64,000 bases of DNA from VRUE01 sp035693025 (GTDB lineage: Bacteria > Actinomycetota > Thermoleophilia > Solirubrobacterales > 70-9), in contig DASSHI010000004.1 of NCBI GenBank assembly GCA_035693025.1, forward strand, positions 62,001 through 126,000, written 5' to 3'. Below the pieces are notes generated by a model. That model had not been told where the DNA came from and searched no databases. It saw only the letters and a program-made list of their open reading frames with translations. Position numbers and translations under genes: made by a program. The stretch's first letter is position 1. Each line of letters starts with the position of its first letter. Positions 33,727 through 41,793 of the stretch are shown here, piece after piece.

Positions 33727-34655
33727 TCCGTCGCTCTGCCGGCCGTGCGCGGATTGACGACCGGGCGCAGGTTCGGTTCGACCTCGGCGCGCAGGTGCTC
33801 GTAGTCGGGCGGCAGCGAGAGCTTCTCGCCCAGATGCGCGAGCTCCTCATCGACGGTGAAGCCCGGACCCAGCGTGGCAATCTCGAAGAGGACGCCGCTG
33901 GGCTCGCGGAAGTAGATCGAGCGGAAGTAGAAGCGGTCGATCACCGGCGTCGGCTGCGCCCCGCCCGCAATCGCCTTTTCTCGCCAGGCCTCGTGCTCGT
34001 CGAGCGAGGACGCCCAGGCGACGTGGTGGACGCTGCCGGCGCCCTGCAATGGACGCTCGGACGGAGCCTCGTCGTAGACGTAGAGGCCGCCGCGCTTCTC
34101 GCCGCGCGCCTCCCAGCCCTCGTCGGCGCGCTCGAACTCGAGCGCCTCGAGCAGCCGGGCGCTTGCCTCCGCCGAGTCGCTGTAGGCGCGCACGGCATGG
34201 AAGCCCTGCAGCGCCAGCTCACCGGGAATCTCGGGGTGATCGGCGATCAACGGCGCGTCGGGGACGGCTGCGACCGACAGCTCGTGGTCGAGCCCCTCGG
34301 GGTCGGCGAAGCGCAGGCTCTCTCCCGTGCGCTCGCTCTCGACGTCGTGCGCGGCGAAGCGCTCGGCCCAGAAGTCGAGCGAATCGGTCGAGGCAACCCG
34401 CCAGACGACGCGGTGAACGTCGCCGCTGCCTGCGCGGCCCGCGGGCACGCCGGGAAACTCGAAGAAGGTCAGGTCGGAGCCGGCGTCGCCCTGCTCGTCG
34501 GCGAAGAAGAGATGGTAGACGGAGGGGTTGTCCTGGTTGACCGTTTTCTTCACCAGGCGCAGTCCCAGCACTCCGGCATAGAAGTCGACGTTCTTCTGGG
34601 CGTCGGCGGTTATCGCAGTGATGTGGTGGATTCCCTCCAGCTTCACGCCAGTCAC
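33723..34655 (-). CDS. VOC-superfamily ring-cleaving dioxygenase (PcpA/MhqO-like)
   Basis: The 310-residue protein has two vicinal-oxygen-chelate modules. The first begins GIHHITAITADAQKNVDFYA and continues GLRLVKKTVNQDNPSVYHLFF, the hallmark of the MhqO/PcpA/LinE group. The second contains SVHHVAWASS and the ligand Glu in VLFEIATLGPGF. A His-His-Glu iron site is therefore intact. Relatives open (chloro)hydroquinone rings or detoxify quinones. The best start is GTG 34655, with AAGGA eight bases upstream; an ATG at 34664 is also possible. The gene overlaps the maleylacetate reductase-like gene (GTGA), which supports a joint role. Confidence 0.85.
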   Translation of the reverse strand: MTGVKLEGIHHITAITADAQKNVDFYAGVLGLRLVKKTVNQDNPSVYHLFFADEQGDAGSDLTFFEFPGVPAGRAGSGDVHRVVWRVASTDSLDFWAERFAAHDVESERTGESLRFADPEGLDHELSVAAVPDAPLIADHPEIPGELALQGFHAVRAYSDSAEASARLLEALEFERADEGWEARGEKRGGLYVYDEAPSERPLQGAGSVHHVAWASSLDEHEAWREKAIAGGAQPTPVIDRFYFRSIYFREPSGVLFEIATLGPGFTVDEELAHLGEKLSLPPDYEHLRAEVEPNLRPVVNPRTAGRATE

Positions 34656-34672
34656 GTATACCATCCTTGGCG

Positions 34673-36073
34673 ATGAGCCGCGCAAGGCGACGCAGCGTCA
34701 AAGCCCTCGTCGTGCTCGGCTCGATCCTGGCCTTCCTCAGCGTGTTTGCGATCTGGACCGAGCGCCAGGCCTTGAACACCGACGACTGGGTCGAAACGAG
34801 CGGTCGGCTGATCCAGAACGAAAAGATCCGCTCGGCGGTCGGCGACTACCTCGTCGACCAGCTCTACGCGAACGTCGACGTCGAAAAAGAACTCGAAGGC
34901 ATCCTCCCCGGCGAAACCAAGCAGCTGGCGGGCCCGGTATCCGGTGGCCTGCGCCAGGTGGCCGGCAGCGGGGCCGAAGAGGTGCTGAAGAGCTCGACCG
35001 CACAGGAACTGTGGAAGGACTCCAACCGAGCCGCGCACGAACAACTGCTGGCGGTGCTGGAAAACAAGAAAGAGGCGGTCTCGACCGCAAACGGCGAAGT
35101 CACGCTCAACCTCGGCGGGCTCGTCACCAACCTCGCCAGCCAGGTCGGGATAGGCGCGCAACTCGCCGAAAAACTGCCCCCCGACGCGGGCCAGATCACG
35201 ATCCTGCGCTCCGACCAGCTGAAGACCGCGCAGGACATCGTCGTCGCGATCAAGGGCCTGGCGCTGATCCTCTCGCTGCTGACCCTGCTCGCCTTCGGCC
35301 TGGCGATCTACCTCTCGCGCGAGGGCCGCTGGGTGACCGTGCTCTTCTGCGGCATCGGGCTTGTCGCCGCCGGCTTCGCCGTGATCGTCTTCCGCTCCGT
35401 GGCGGGCGGGATCGTCGTCAACCAGCTGGTCCACGAAGAAAGCGTCAAGCCGGCGGCGGAAGCGGCGTGGTCGATCGGCACCTCGCTGATGGTCAGCATC
35501 GCGACCACCTTGATCGTCTTCGGCGCCCTTGCCGGCGTGGCCGGCTGGTTGGGCTCGCCGACCGGCTCCGCCCGCGCCAGCCGTCGTTTCATGGCGCCTG
35601 CCCTGCGCGACTACGTCCCATATGTCTACACCGGCCTGGTGATCCTGGTCGGCATCTACTTCCTCTCCTCGTCGACCCAGAATCTGCGCTCGTTCCTGAC
35701 CACGTTGATCGTCGGCGGGGCGATCGCCTTCGGCATCCACGAGATGCGGCGACAGAGCGAAGAGGAATTTCCCGACGCCCAGTTCGCCGACTACTTCGGC
35801 GGGGCCAAGGACGCAGTCGTCGACGCGGTGAAAAACGCCAACCTGGGCGAGCGGGCATCGAAACTGAGGCTGCCTGAGGTGCGGCGACCAAGCGACGGCG
35901 ATGACGTGGCGGCGACCCGAGAAGCTCCCGCGATGCCCACGCCTCCAGCCGACGCGGAGGACGCCCGCCTGCGACGCCTGGAGCAGCTGGCCGGCCTACG
36001 TGACAAAGGCGCGCTCACCGACGAGGAGTTCGCCGCCGAGAAGGCCCGCGTCCTGGGCGGCGGCAACTCCTGA
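34673..36073 (+). CDS. Four-helix membrane protein with C-terminal SHOCT domain
   Basis: The 466-residue protein has a membrane helix near the N-terminus (ALVVLGSILAFLSVFAIW) and a large external loop. Three or four further helices follow (ALILSLLTLLAFGLAIYL, VLFCGIGLVAAGFAVIVF, VSIATTLIVFGALAGVAG, YTGLVILVGIYFL). A cytoplasmic tail ends in a SHOCT motif, RLEQLAGLRDKGALTDEEF. SHOCT modules occur at the termini of many bacterial membrane proteins and probably mediate oligomerisation. No enzymatic motif is visible. The ATG at 34673 is chosen over a TTG two codons upstream. The tRNA-Thr gene lies just downstream on the other strand. Confidence 0.75.
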   Translation: MSRARRRSVKALVVLGSILAFLSVFAIWTERQALNTDDWVETSGRLIQNEKIRSAVGDYLVDQLYANVDVEKELEGILPGETKQLAGPVSGGLRQVAGSGAEEVLKSSTAQELWKDSNRAAHEQLLAVLENKKEAVSTANGEVTLNLGGLVTNLASQVGIGAQLAEKLPPDAGQITILRSDQLKTAQDIVVAIKGLALILSLLTLLAFGLAIYLSREGRWVTVLFCGIGLVAAGFAVIVFRSVAGGIVVNQLVHEESVKPAAEAAWSIGTSLMVSIATTLIVFGALAGVAGWLGSPTGSARASRRFMAPALRDYVPYVYTGLVILVGIYFLSSSTQNLRSFLTTLIVGGAIAFGIHEMRRQSEEEFPDAQFADYFGGAKDAVVDAVKNANLGERASKLRLPEVRRPSDGDDVAATREAPAMPTPPADAEDARLRRLEQLAGLRDKGALTDEEFAAEKARVLGGGNS

Positions 36074-36079
36074 AGCGAG

Positions 36080-36152
36080 AGCCCGCCTCCGGGGTTGAAC
36101 CGGAAACCTCTCGATTACAAATCGAGTGCTCTGCCAATTGAGCTAGGCGGGC
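36080..36152 (-). tRNA. tRNA-Thr (anticodon TGT)
   Basis: Read on the minus strand, 73 bases fold as a tRNA. The acceptor stem pairs GCCCGCC with GGCGGGC, the D arm contains TAGCTCAATTGGCAGAGCA, the anticodon stem is CTCGA/TCGAG with loop TTTGTAA (anticodon TGT, reading ACA), and the T arm holds GGTTCAACCC. The 3' CCA is not encoded. It stands alone between the SHOCT protein and GNAT-like genes. Confidence 0.95.
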
Positions 36153-36162
36153 ATGTAGATAA

Positions 36163-37209
36163 ATGATTCCTCTTCCTCTGCCGAATATAGAGGTGGTGAT
36201 CGATGACGAGGGAAAGGATGCAGTCACTTTCAGGTATCTACAGCCGGGCGAGGGGGCGCGCCTGAGCGAGGCGATCCGGGTCGCCTACGGGGAGAGCTAC
36301 GACGTGCGCTGGGTCTACGACGTGGCCGAGGTCGAGGCGCGGCTGGAGGCGGGAACCTACGTCTCCTGGGTGGCCGAGTCGGCCGAGGGTGAGCTGCTCT
36401 GCCACGAGGGAATGAGCCTGGCGGCGGCGGACGATGCGGTCGGCCACACGGGGCAGGCGGTGACGATGCCCGTTGCCCGCGGACAGCATCTCTTCACCCG
36501 CACCAAACGGCAACTGATGGACTGGGCGGCAGAGCGCGGAATGGCCGGCCTGTTCAGCGAGGCGACGGCTGCTCACCCGTACAGCCAGCGCGCCAATCTC
36601 GACCTCGGCGCACACGAGACGGGCTTCCTGCTGGGCTGGATCCCGGCAACCGTCGACAACGACGCCGCTGCCGAGCGCCGCCCGACCCGCCAATCAGTGG
36701 CCCTCTTCTACGCCAAGCTCAACGACGGCCACGAGCGCAAGGTCTACGCGCCGCAGCGCCACCACGACATCGTCCGCCAGACGCTCGAGCTGTGCGAACT
36801 GCGCGGCACCCTCGCCGATCCCCCCGCCGCGGTCGAGCTGCCCGAGCGCAGCGCGATGCACGTGGAGATCGACGAGGACCACAACCTCGCCCTGATCACC
36901 GCCCACACGCCCGGCCGAGACCTCGAGGAAGCCGTCCAAGCCGAGCGCCACCACCTCTTCCACCGCAAGTGCCTCGACGCCCTCTACCTCGACCTCCCCC
37001 TGCAAAACCCAGCCACCGCCCTCCTGGCCGACCACCTCGAGCGCCTTGGCGTCTCCTACGCCGGCGTCTTCCCCAACAATCACGTCGACGGCGACGTCCT
37101 ACGAATGCAGTCCCTGCACCGGGCAAAGATCAGCGCCGACGACGTCTCCGTGGCTTCCGACCACGGCCGCGAACTGCTCGAGTACGTGCTACGCGATTTA
37201 GAGCGATAG
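36163..37209 (+). CDS. GNAT-like acyltransferase domain protein, unknown substrate
   Basis: The 348-residue protein has an N-terminal region resembling a GNAT fold: VTFRYLQPGEGARLSEAIRV, then WVAESAEGELLCHEGMSLA, TMPVARGQHLFTRTKRQLMD and LFSEATAAHPYSQRANLDLG. The pattern of acetyl-CoA-binding strand and helix is kept, but the canonical RxxGxG/A loop appears as VARGQH, so catalysis is uncertain. The C-terminal part (from about 190) is an additional alpha/beta region that I do not recognise. The first 30 codons are noticeably less GC-rich than the rest. It stands between tRNA-Thr and the restriction-modification island and faces the Vsr gene. Confidence 0.6.
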   Translation: MIPLPLPNIEVVIDDEGKDAVTFRYLQPGEGARLSEAIRVAYGESYDVRWVYDVAEVEARLEAGTYVSWVAESAEGELLCHEGMSLAAADDAVGHTGQAVTMPVARGQHLFTRTKRQLMDWAAERGMAGLFSEATAAHPYSQRANLDLGAHETGFLLGWIPATVDNDAAAERRPTRQSVALFYAKLNDGHERKVYAPQRHHDIVRQTLELCELRGTLADPPAAVELPERSAMHVEIDEDHNLALITAHTPGRDLEEAVQAERHHLFHRKCLDALYLDLPLQNPATALLADHLERLGVSYAGVFPNNHVDGDVLRMQSLHRAKISADDVSVASDHGRELLEYVLRDLER

Positions 37210-37230
37210 CAATCGGACTCACGGGCGGCT

Positions 37231-37662
37231 CTACTGCATCCTGCGCCTGGCACGAAGTGCGTCTTCCACCCGATCGGCAGCCTCGGAGACTTCCTCGTGC
37301 TCCCAGACCCTTACGACCTCCCAACCATGTTCGCGCAGCGACCTGTCAGTCTCGACGTCTCGTTCTCGGTTTCTCCGCAACTTGCCCTCCCAGAACTCGG
37401 CGTTTGCCTTGGGCATCGTGCCGTGCTCAGGACAGCAATGCCAGAAGCAGCCATCGACATAGACGGCAACCTTGTCCGGGCCGAAGACCAAGTCAGCACG
37501 CGAGCGCACCCCCTGCACAGGGGCCTTGTCAACGCGAAAGCGCAAGCCTCGGCTGTGAAGCTCGGAACGCAACGCAACCTCGGGCCCCGTATCCCGCTGC
37601 CCCAAACGAGACATCTGAGCACTGACGGCGGCGGATGATGCCCTAGGGCGGCGGCTCGTCAA
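37231..37662 (-). CDS. Very short patch repair (Vsr) endonuclease
   Basis: The 143-residue protein has the Vsr hallmarks: SRLGQRDTGPEVALRSELH, FRVDKAPVQGVRSRADLVF with the catalytic Asp, and YVDGCFWHCCPEHGTMPKAN with the His and zinc-binding cysteines. Vsr enzymes nick next to T:G mismatches that arise when 5-methylcytosine deaminates and so accompany C5-cytosine methyltransferases. The TTG start at 37662 gives the usual N-terminal length; no good Shine-Dalgarno sequence is seen. It lies at one edge of a lower-GC restriction-modification island, divergent from the NaeI-like nuclease gene. Confidence 0.93.
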   Translation of the reverse strand: MTSRRPRASSAAVSAQMSRLGQRDTGPEVALRSELHSRGLRFRVDKAPVQGVRSRADLVFGPDKVAVYVDGCFWHCCPEHGTMPKANAEFWEGKLRRNRERDVETDRSLREHGWEVVRVWEHEEVSEAADRVEDALRARRRMQ

Positions 37663-37744
37663 CTCTGGAATTCCTCCAATGCCCGGCTGACTCTAGCGAT
37701 CTGACCTGGAGCGAATTCGACCACACAAGAGATACTTCCTGACA

Positions 37745-38629
37745 ATGCTCAGCGCCACTTCGAAAAAGGCACCCGACGATGCGTGGATTGTGGTCGAATC
37801 TAAACTGCGAGCGCTAGGCGGCCCCGATCCGGTGAAGAAATTCGGACAAGCCGTGCGACAGGCGATCGATGAGGTGCTCGATGGCCCCCGCACCGGGCGC
37901 TGTCGTCTCACTGAGCTTGCCAAGACCGAGAAGACCTACGTCGGGACGAAGGTCGAGATCGTCGTCAGAACGTCGCTGGGTCTTGATCGGGGGCCGATTC
38001 TGGATCTGGAGATAGAGGGACACCCGGTCGACATCAAGTGGGCGATGAACAGCGTCTGGCAGATACCAATGGAGGCGGTCGGCCAGCTCTGTCTGTGTAT
38101 CGGAGGGCTTGATGAGGTTTCGCGTTTTCAAGTCGGCCTCATCCGTTGTGACGAGGAATGGCTGAACCTCGGCGAAAACCGGGATCGCAAGCGGACCATT
38201 TCGGCCGTCGGTCGATCAAAGATGAGCCTGCTGGTTCCTTCATCTCCGCTTCCAATCAACTTCGTCGAGCAGATGGATCACGCTTTGCGGATCGCGGTGA
38301 TGGGGGAACCGACTATCCAGGCCCGCGTCACCCGTTTGTTCACACTGCTTCCCCGAACTCCCATTCCCCGCAATGCGATTGCGACTGTGGCCCGCACGAC
38401 GGGGGATCCGCTGCGACGGGTGCGTGCTGATACTTGGGCGGGCAACCCACTCGGCGACATGAAAATCCTCTCGGCTAAGTACGGCAATCCGATCGTTGTT
38501 GCGCTCGGGTACCGACCACTCGAGCGCGACGAGTTCATGTCGGTCCCGCAGATAGAGATCAACGCTCTTCCCCACTCGAAAAAGCAAGCGCTACCGGCAA
38601 CGACTCGCCGCCTGTTCGAATTCGACTAG
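37745..38629 (+). CDS. NaeI-like type II restriction endonuclease
   Basis: The 294-residue protein aligns by eye with NaeI. The active-site set E71 (KVEIVV), D87 (ILDLEIEG), D96 and K98 (VDIKW) has exactly the spacing of NaeI E70/D86/D95/K97. The C-terminal half (about 165-294) would correspond to the topoisomerase-like DNA-binding domain that makes NaeI a two-site (type IIE) enzyme. NaeI cuts GCCGGC; the same specificity is likely but inferred. Codon use is clearly less GC-rich than the neighbourhood, which suggests horizontal acquisition. Its stop overlaps the stop of the convergent methyltransferase gene in CTAG. Confidence 0.85.
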   Translation: MLSATSKKAPDDAWIVVESKLRALGGPDPVKKFGQAVRQAIDEVLDGPRTGRCRLTELAKTEKTYVGTKVEIVVRTSLGLDRGPILDLEIEGHPVDIKWAMNSVWQIPMEAVGQLCLCIGGLDEVSRFQVGLIRCDEEWLNLGENRDRKRTISAVGRSKMSLLVPSSPLPINFVEQMDHALRIAVMGEPTIQARVTRLFTLLPRTPIPRNAIATVARTTGDPLRRVRADTWAGNPLGDMKILSAKYGNPIVVALGYRPLERDEFMSVPQIEINALPHSKKQALPATTRRLFEFD

Positions 38630-39720
38630 GCGGCGCTCTCGACGAACTCTTCCGACTCGACGGGGGCGCTTTGACGCTTACCCAGCGCTTCGGCCAGGCC
38701 TTCGGCGATCCGCCGGGCCAGCAGCGGGGGCACAGCATTGCCGATCTGGCGGGCGACTTTTGTCATCGACTGATTCTCAGGAAATACGAACTCGTCCGGA
38801 AAACTCATGCACCGGGCCGCCTCGCGCAGGGTGATGGGCCGATGGGCCGATGGGTGCAGATACCTGCCTTTCTCGGGCTTGTAGAACTCAGTCCTGATCG
38901 TACAGGCGGGACGGTCCCACCAGAGCCGGCCGAACACATCCGTGGTGCCGGTCGGCTTTTCCCGCCAGCAGCGCGGGACCATGTGACCCAAACCGGCACG
39001 ATCCAGATTCTTCTGCATCGCGAAGCGGTCGCCACCATCACGGGGGACCGCTTTGTAGCGACGGACGCTCTCGGGTCGCGGATTGCGTCGCCGGTGCCAG
39101 GCGCTGCCATCAGGACGTAACGGAAGGCCTGTAACCGCTTCCCGAAAAGTGACCCAAGGCGTATCGCCTGACCCGACCTCCGATGCATCAGGATCGAAGT
39201 GGGTCGCCGGGGGCCACAAGACCGCTCCTGAGCGAACCCCTATGACAATCGCACGACGGCGACGCTGAGGCACGCCGTAGTCGGCAGCGTTCAGGATCTT
39301 CTCCTCGACGGTAAAACCGAGACGCTTCGCCCGTCGCTTGAATTCGGCGTACTCGGCCGAGCGAAGCAACTCGGGCACGTTCTCCATTACGAAAGCCCGT
39401 GGCTCCGCCTGCCTGAGCGCCCGCAGGTACTCGCGCCACAATCCGCGACGCTCGAAACCGACGAGGTCCCGGTTGAGCGGGCTGAATCCCTGGCACGGCG
39501 GCCCACCGATGACCACGTCGACGCTCGGAAATCGGGCGACATCTTCAATCGGGGCCTCCGCTATGTGGTCGCCGAAATTGAGGCGATAGGTCTCCGCAGC
39601 CGAAGGGTCGCACTCGACGGCGAGCAGCGACCGAAAGCGGCCACTTTCCCGGAAGCCCAGGGTCATACCGCCACATCCCGCAAAGAGGTCGATCATCGTG
39701 TAACGAGTCACGGCGTGCAC
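38626..39720 (-). CDS. DNA (cytosine-5-)-methyltransferase
   Basis: The 364-residue enzyme has all key C5-MTase motifs in order: I DLFAGCGG (11-18), IV GGPPCQGFS with catalytic Cys 76, VI ENVPELL, VIII QRRRRAIVIG, and X KVARQIGNAVPP. The target-recognition region lies between VIII and X. It methylates a cytosine in a palindromic site and should protect against the neighbouring NaeI-like nuclease. Genes for nuclease and methylase converge with stops sharing CTAG. The start codon is a GTG at 39720; an internal ATG at residue 9 is the alternative. Lower GC marks it as part of the same acquired island. Confidence 0.95.
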   Translation of the reverse strand: MHAVTRYTMIDLFAGCGGMTLGFRESGRFRSLLAVECDPSAAETYRLNFGDHIAEAPIEDVARFPSVDVVIGGPPCQGFSPLNRDLVGFERRGLWREYLRALRQAEPRAFVMENVPELLRSAEYAEFKRRAKRLGFTVEEKILNAADYGVPQRRRRAIVIGVRSGAVLWPPATHFDPDASEVGSGDTPWVTFREAVTGLPLRPDGSAWHRRRNPRPESVRRYKAVPRDGGDRFAMQKNLDRAGLGHMVPRCWREKPTGTTDVFGRLWWDRPACTIRTEFYKPEKGRYLHPSAHRPITLREAARCMSFPDEFVFPENQSMTKVARQIGNAVPPLLARRIAEGLAEALGKRQSAPVESEEFVESAA

Positions 39721-39776
39721 GATATGGGGCGGAGCGGCGGCTGACGCACTCGGTCAGGCCCGGCTACGGTGCACGA

Positions 39777-40895
39777 ATGCCTGCGAGACGAGGGCAGGAG
39801 CAAAGTCGTCAGACGGGGTCCATTGCTGTCTATGGGGCCACCGGCTTCACCGGCGAGTTAATCGCGCAGGAGCTAAAGCGGCTTGGGGCAAACGTTCTGA
39901 TCACAGGGCGCAGTTCGGGGAAGCTGGAGGCGCTTTCGGAGGATCTTGGCGGGGTGCCGTTTGAGGTCGTCGAGGCCGGCGATGCGGAGGGGTTGCGAAA
40001 GATGCTTGAGGGGTGCTCTGTGGTCGTCGCCTGCGCCGGGCCGTTCACTTTGTATGGCGAGGGGGTTGTGGCGGCGGCTGCGGCTACTGGTACTCACTAC
40101 CTCGACACGACCGGGGAGCAGGGGTTCATGCGGACGGTCTTCGAGCACTACGGGGAGCAGGCGACAGAGACGGGGGCGACGCTGGTCCCGGGGATGGGGT
40201 TCGACTATCTGCCGGGGGACATGCTTGCCGCGCTGACGGCGGAGGGGATGGGGCCGCTGGAAGAGGTCACCCTGGCCTACCACGTTGAGGGCTTTGCGCC
40301 CACGCGGGGGACGGCGCTATCCGGGCTGGAGATCATGCGCGGTGGCGACGTTGTCTGGGAGGAAGGCGGCTGGCGAATGGCGCCACGCAGCGCCGACGGC
40401 GGACGCTGGCGCTTTCCCGAGCCTCTCGGGGAACAGCGGATGCTGCGTTATCCGGCCGGCGAGCAGATCACGGTGCCTCGGCACGTGGAGACTGCGCGGG
40501 TGCGGACGCTGCTCAACGGGATGGTCGTGCCGCCGCGGCTGATGCCGCTTGCGGTCGGCGCCTCTCCGCTGCTCGGCATGGCGATGCGTACGCCGCTGCG
40601 TTCGGCGATGGGGGCACTGATCCGGCGTTTGCCGGCGGCGCCCAGCGAGCAGGAGCGCAAGAAGGCACGTTTCACGATCGGCTGCGAGGCTCGCGGCGCG
40701 GCCGGCGTGCGGCGCGGCACCGTCCGTGGCAGTGACGTCTACGGCCTTACCGCAAGGAGCCTCGCCCACGCCGCGACTCTCTGCGCAGACCCGAGCTACG
40801 ACCGCAGCGGCGCGCTCGCGCCCGCCCAGGCGTTCGATCCAGACAAGTTCCTCGCCGCCATCGGCCTCACCCCCGAAGTCGAACCGCTCCCCTGA
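39777..40895 (+). CDS. Saccharopine dehydrogenase-like NAD(P)-binding protein
   Basis: The 372-residue protein begins with a Rossmann motif (IAVYGATGFTGELIAQEL) followed by TGRSSGKLEAL and VVVACAGPFTLYGEGVV. It then carries YLDTTGEQGFM and LVPGMGFDYLPGDMLA, the pattern of the saccharopine dehydrogenase family as seen in mycobacterial trans-acting enoyl reductases. It is probably a cytoplasmic or membrane-associated reductase of lipid-type substrates; the lysine-degradation function of the family name is not implied. There are no informative neighbours. The gene sits between the restriction island and the convergent sigH. Confidence 0.82.
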   Translation: MPARRGQEQSRQTGSIAVYGATGFTGELIAQELKRLGANVLITGRSSGKLEALSEDLGGVPFEVVEAGDAEGLRKMLEGCSVVVACAGPFTLYGEGVVAAAAATGTHYLDTTGEQGFMRTVFEHYGEQATETGATLVPGMGFDYLPGDMLAALTAEGMGPLEEVTLAYHVEGFAPTRGTALSGLEIMRGGDVVWEEGGWRMAPRSADGGRWRFPEPLGEQRMLRYPAGEQITVPRHVETARVRTLLNGMVVPPRLMPLAVGASPLLGMAMRTPLRSAMGALIRRLPAAPSEQERKKARFTIGCEARGAAGVRRGTVRGSDVYGLTARSLAHAATLCADPSYDRSGALAPAQAFDPDKFLAAIGLTPEVEPLP

Positions 40896-40903
40896 GGCTT
40901 GCC

Positions 40904-41611
40904 CTAGGCAGGCACCTCGCGCGAGTCGAGGTGGGTCGCCACCTTGCGCTTGACGCGCTGGAGGGCGTTGTCGACCGTCTTGGTGTCGCACTCGAGCCGC
41001 TCGGCGGTCGCCTCGTAGGAGTGGCCGTCGAGGTAAAGCGAGAGGACGCGGCTCTCGAGGTCCGAGAGGACGCCTGAGGTGCCGGAGAGGCATGAGACCA
41101 GGCTCTCCAGCTCTTCACTCGCGATCACCTGGTTGACCGGGTCGGCGACGCTCGGACCGGGCAGGATCTCGTCGAGGGTGGTGTCGGAGTCGCCCGCCGC
41201 AGCCGGCGTCTGGCTGAAGGAGACGTACTGGTTGAGCGGCGTGTGCTTGTTGCGCGTCGCGGTCTTCACCGCGGTGATGATCTGGCGGGTGATGCAGAGC
41301 TCGGCAAAGCTGCGGAAGCTCGACTCGCGATCGCTGCGGTAGTCGCGAATCGCCTTGTAGAGACCGAGCAGCCCTTCCTGGATCAGATCGTCGCTCTCCC
41401 CTCCAAGCAGGAAGTAGGACGAGGCCTTGAGTCGGACGAAACCCCGGTAGCGGCGCACGATCGAGTCGTACGCGTCCGTCCGCCCCTCCTTGGCCAAGGC
41501 GACCAGATAGTGATCATCAAGCTCAGGTTGAGGGTTACTGCTGGGCCTGGTGGAGCCGTTGAAGTGGCCACTGGGAAGGCGTAATTCCTGGGTGGGCGAC
41601 GATAGAGCCAC
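40904..41611 (-). CDS. sigH: SigH (Spo0H)-type sigma-70 factor
   Basis: The 235-residue sigma factor matches the SigH subgroup strongly: YRGFVRLKASSYFLLGGESD, QEGLLGLYKAIRDYR, FAELCITRQIITAVKTATRN, and the C-terminal LSLYLDGHSYEATAERLECD and DNALQRVKRK helix-turn-helix. Bacillus SigH drives early stationary-phase and sporulation genes. Gene order (cysS-rlmB-sigH) matches Bacillus and supports orthology. The start is GTG 41611, with AAGGAG eight bases upstream. A promoter is predicted at 41728-41755, leaving a leader of about 110 bases that contains an operator-like site. What it controls in a probably non-sporulating actinobacterium is open. Confidence 0.9.
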   Translation of the reverse strand: MALSSPTQELRLPSGHFNGSTRPSSNPQPELDDHYLVALAKEGRTDAYDSIVRRYRGFVRLKASSYFLLGGESDDLIQEGLLGLYKAIRDYRSDRESSFRSFAELCITRQIITAVKTATRNKHTPLNQYVSFSQTPAAAGDSDTTLDEILPGPSVADPVNQVIASEELESLVSCLSGTSGVLSDLESRVLSLYLDGHSYEATAERLECDTKTVDNALQRVKRKVATHLDSREVPA

Positions 41612-41672
41612 AGATCCTTCTCCTTTTCGAGATGAAGGGTCGTGGCGCCTGTACCTCCCCTGGTGGCGCCGG

Positions 41673-41690
41673 TTATTGACTGGTCAAACT
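41673..41690. promoter_or_regulatory. Operator-like site in the sigH leader
   Basis: TTATTGACTGGTCAAACT agrees with TGATTGACYGGTCARTCA (the sites at 17375 and 25435) in 15 of 18 positions, with the central ATTGAC-TG-GTCA intact. It lies between the predicted transcription start and the sigH GTG. It is weaker than the other two sites and may be chance. Confidence 0.3.
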
Positions 41691-41727
41691 CAGACTCAAG
41701 CTGAGCTTCACCCTTACTGGCGGCGTA

Positions 41728-41755
41728 GTCTTACCGCCCAGTGTAGTTCTGTCAA
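41728..41755 (-). promoter_or_regulatory. Predicted sigH promoter
   Basis: On the minus strand a perfect -35 TTGACA (41755-41750) is followed after 16 bases by TAAGAC (41733-41728) as -10. Transcription would start near 41721 within the 182-base gap after rlmB, so sigH can be expressed separately from cysS-rlmB. Confidence 0.55.
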
Positions 41756-41793
41756 CCCCAAATTGCGACTTTTTGCAATCGCCGTTGCAGTTG

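Noticed and set aside
36080..39720. tRNA-Thr as attachment site of the restriction island
   Set aside because: The tRNA 3' end points away from the island, no integrase is present, and I saw no repeated tRNA end.
37231..39720. Depletion of GCCGGC sites as evidence for the NaeI specificity
   Set aside because: GCCGGC is abundant throughout the GC-rich window and I could not compute expectation, so it neither supports nor refutes the specificity.
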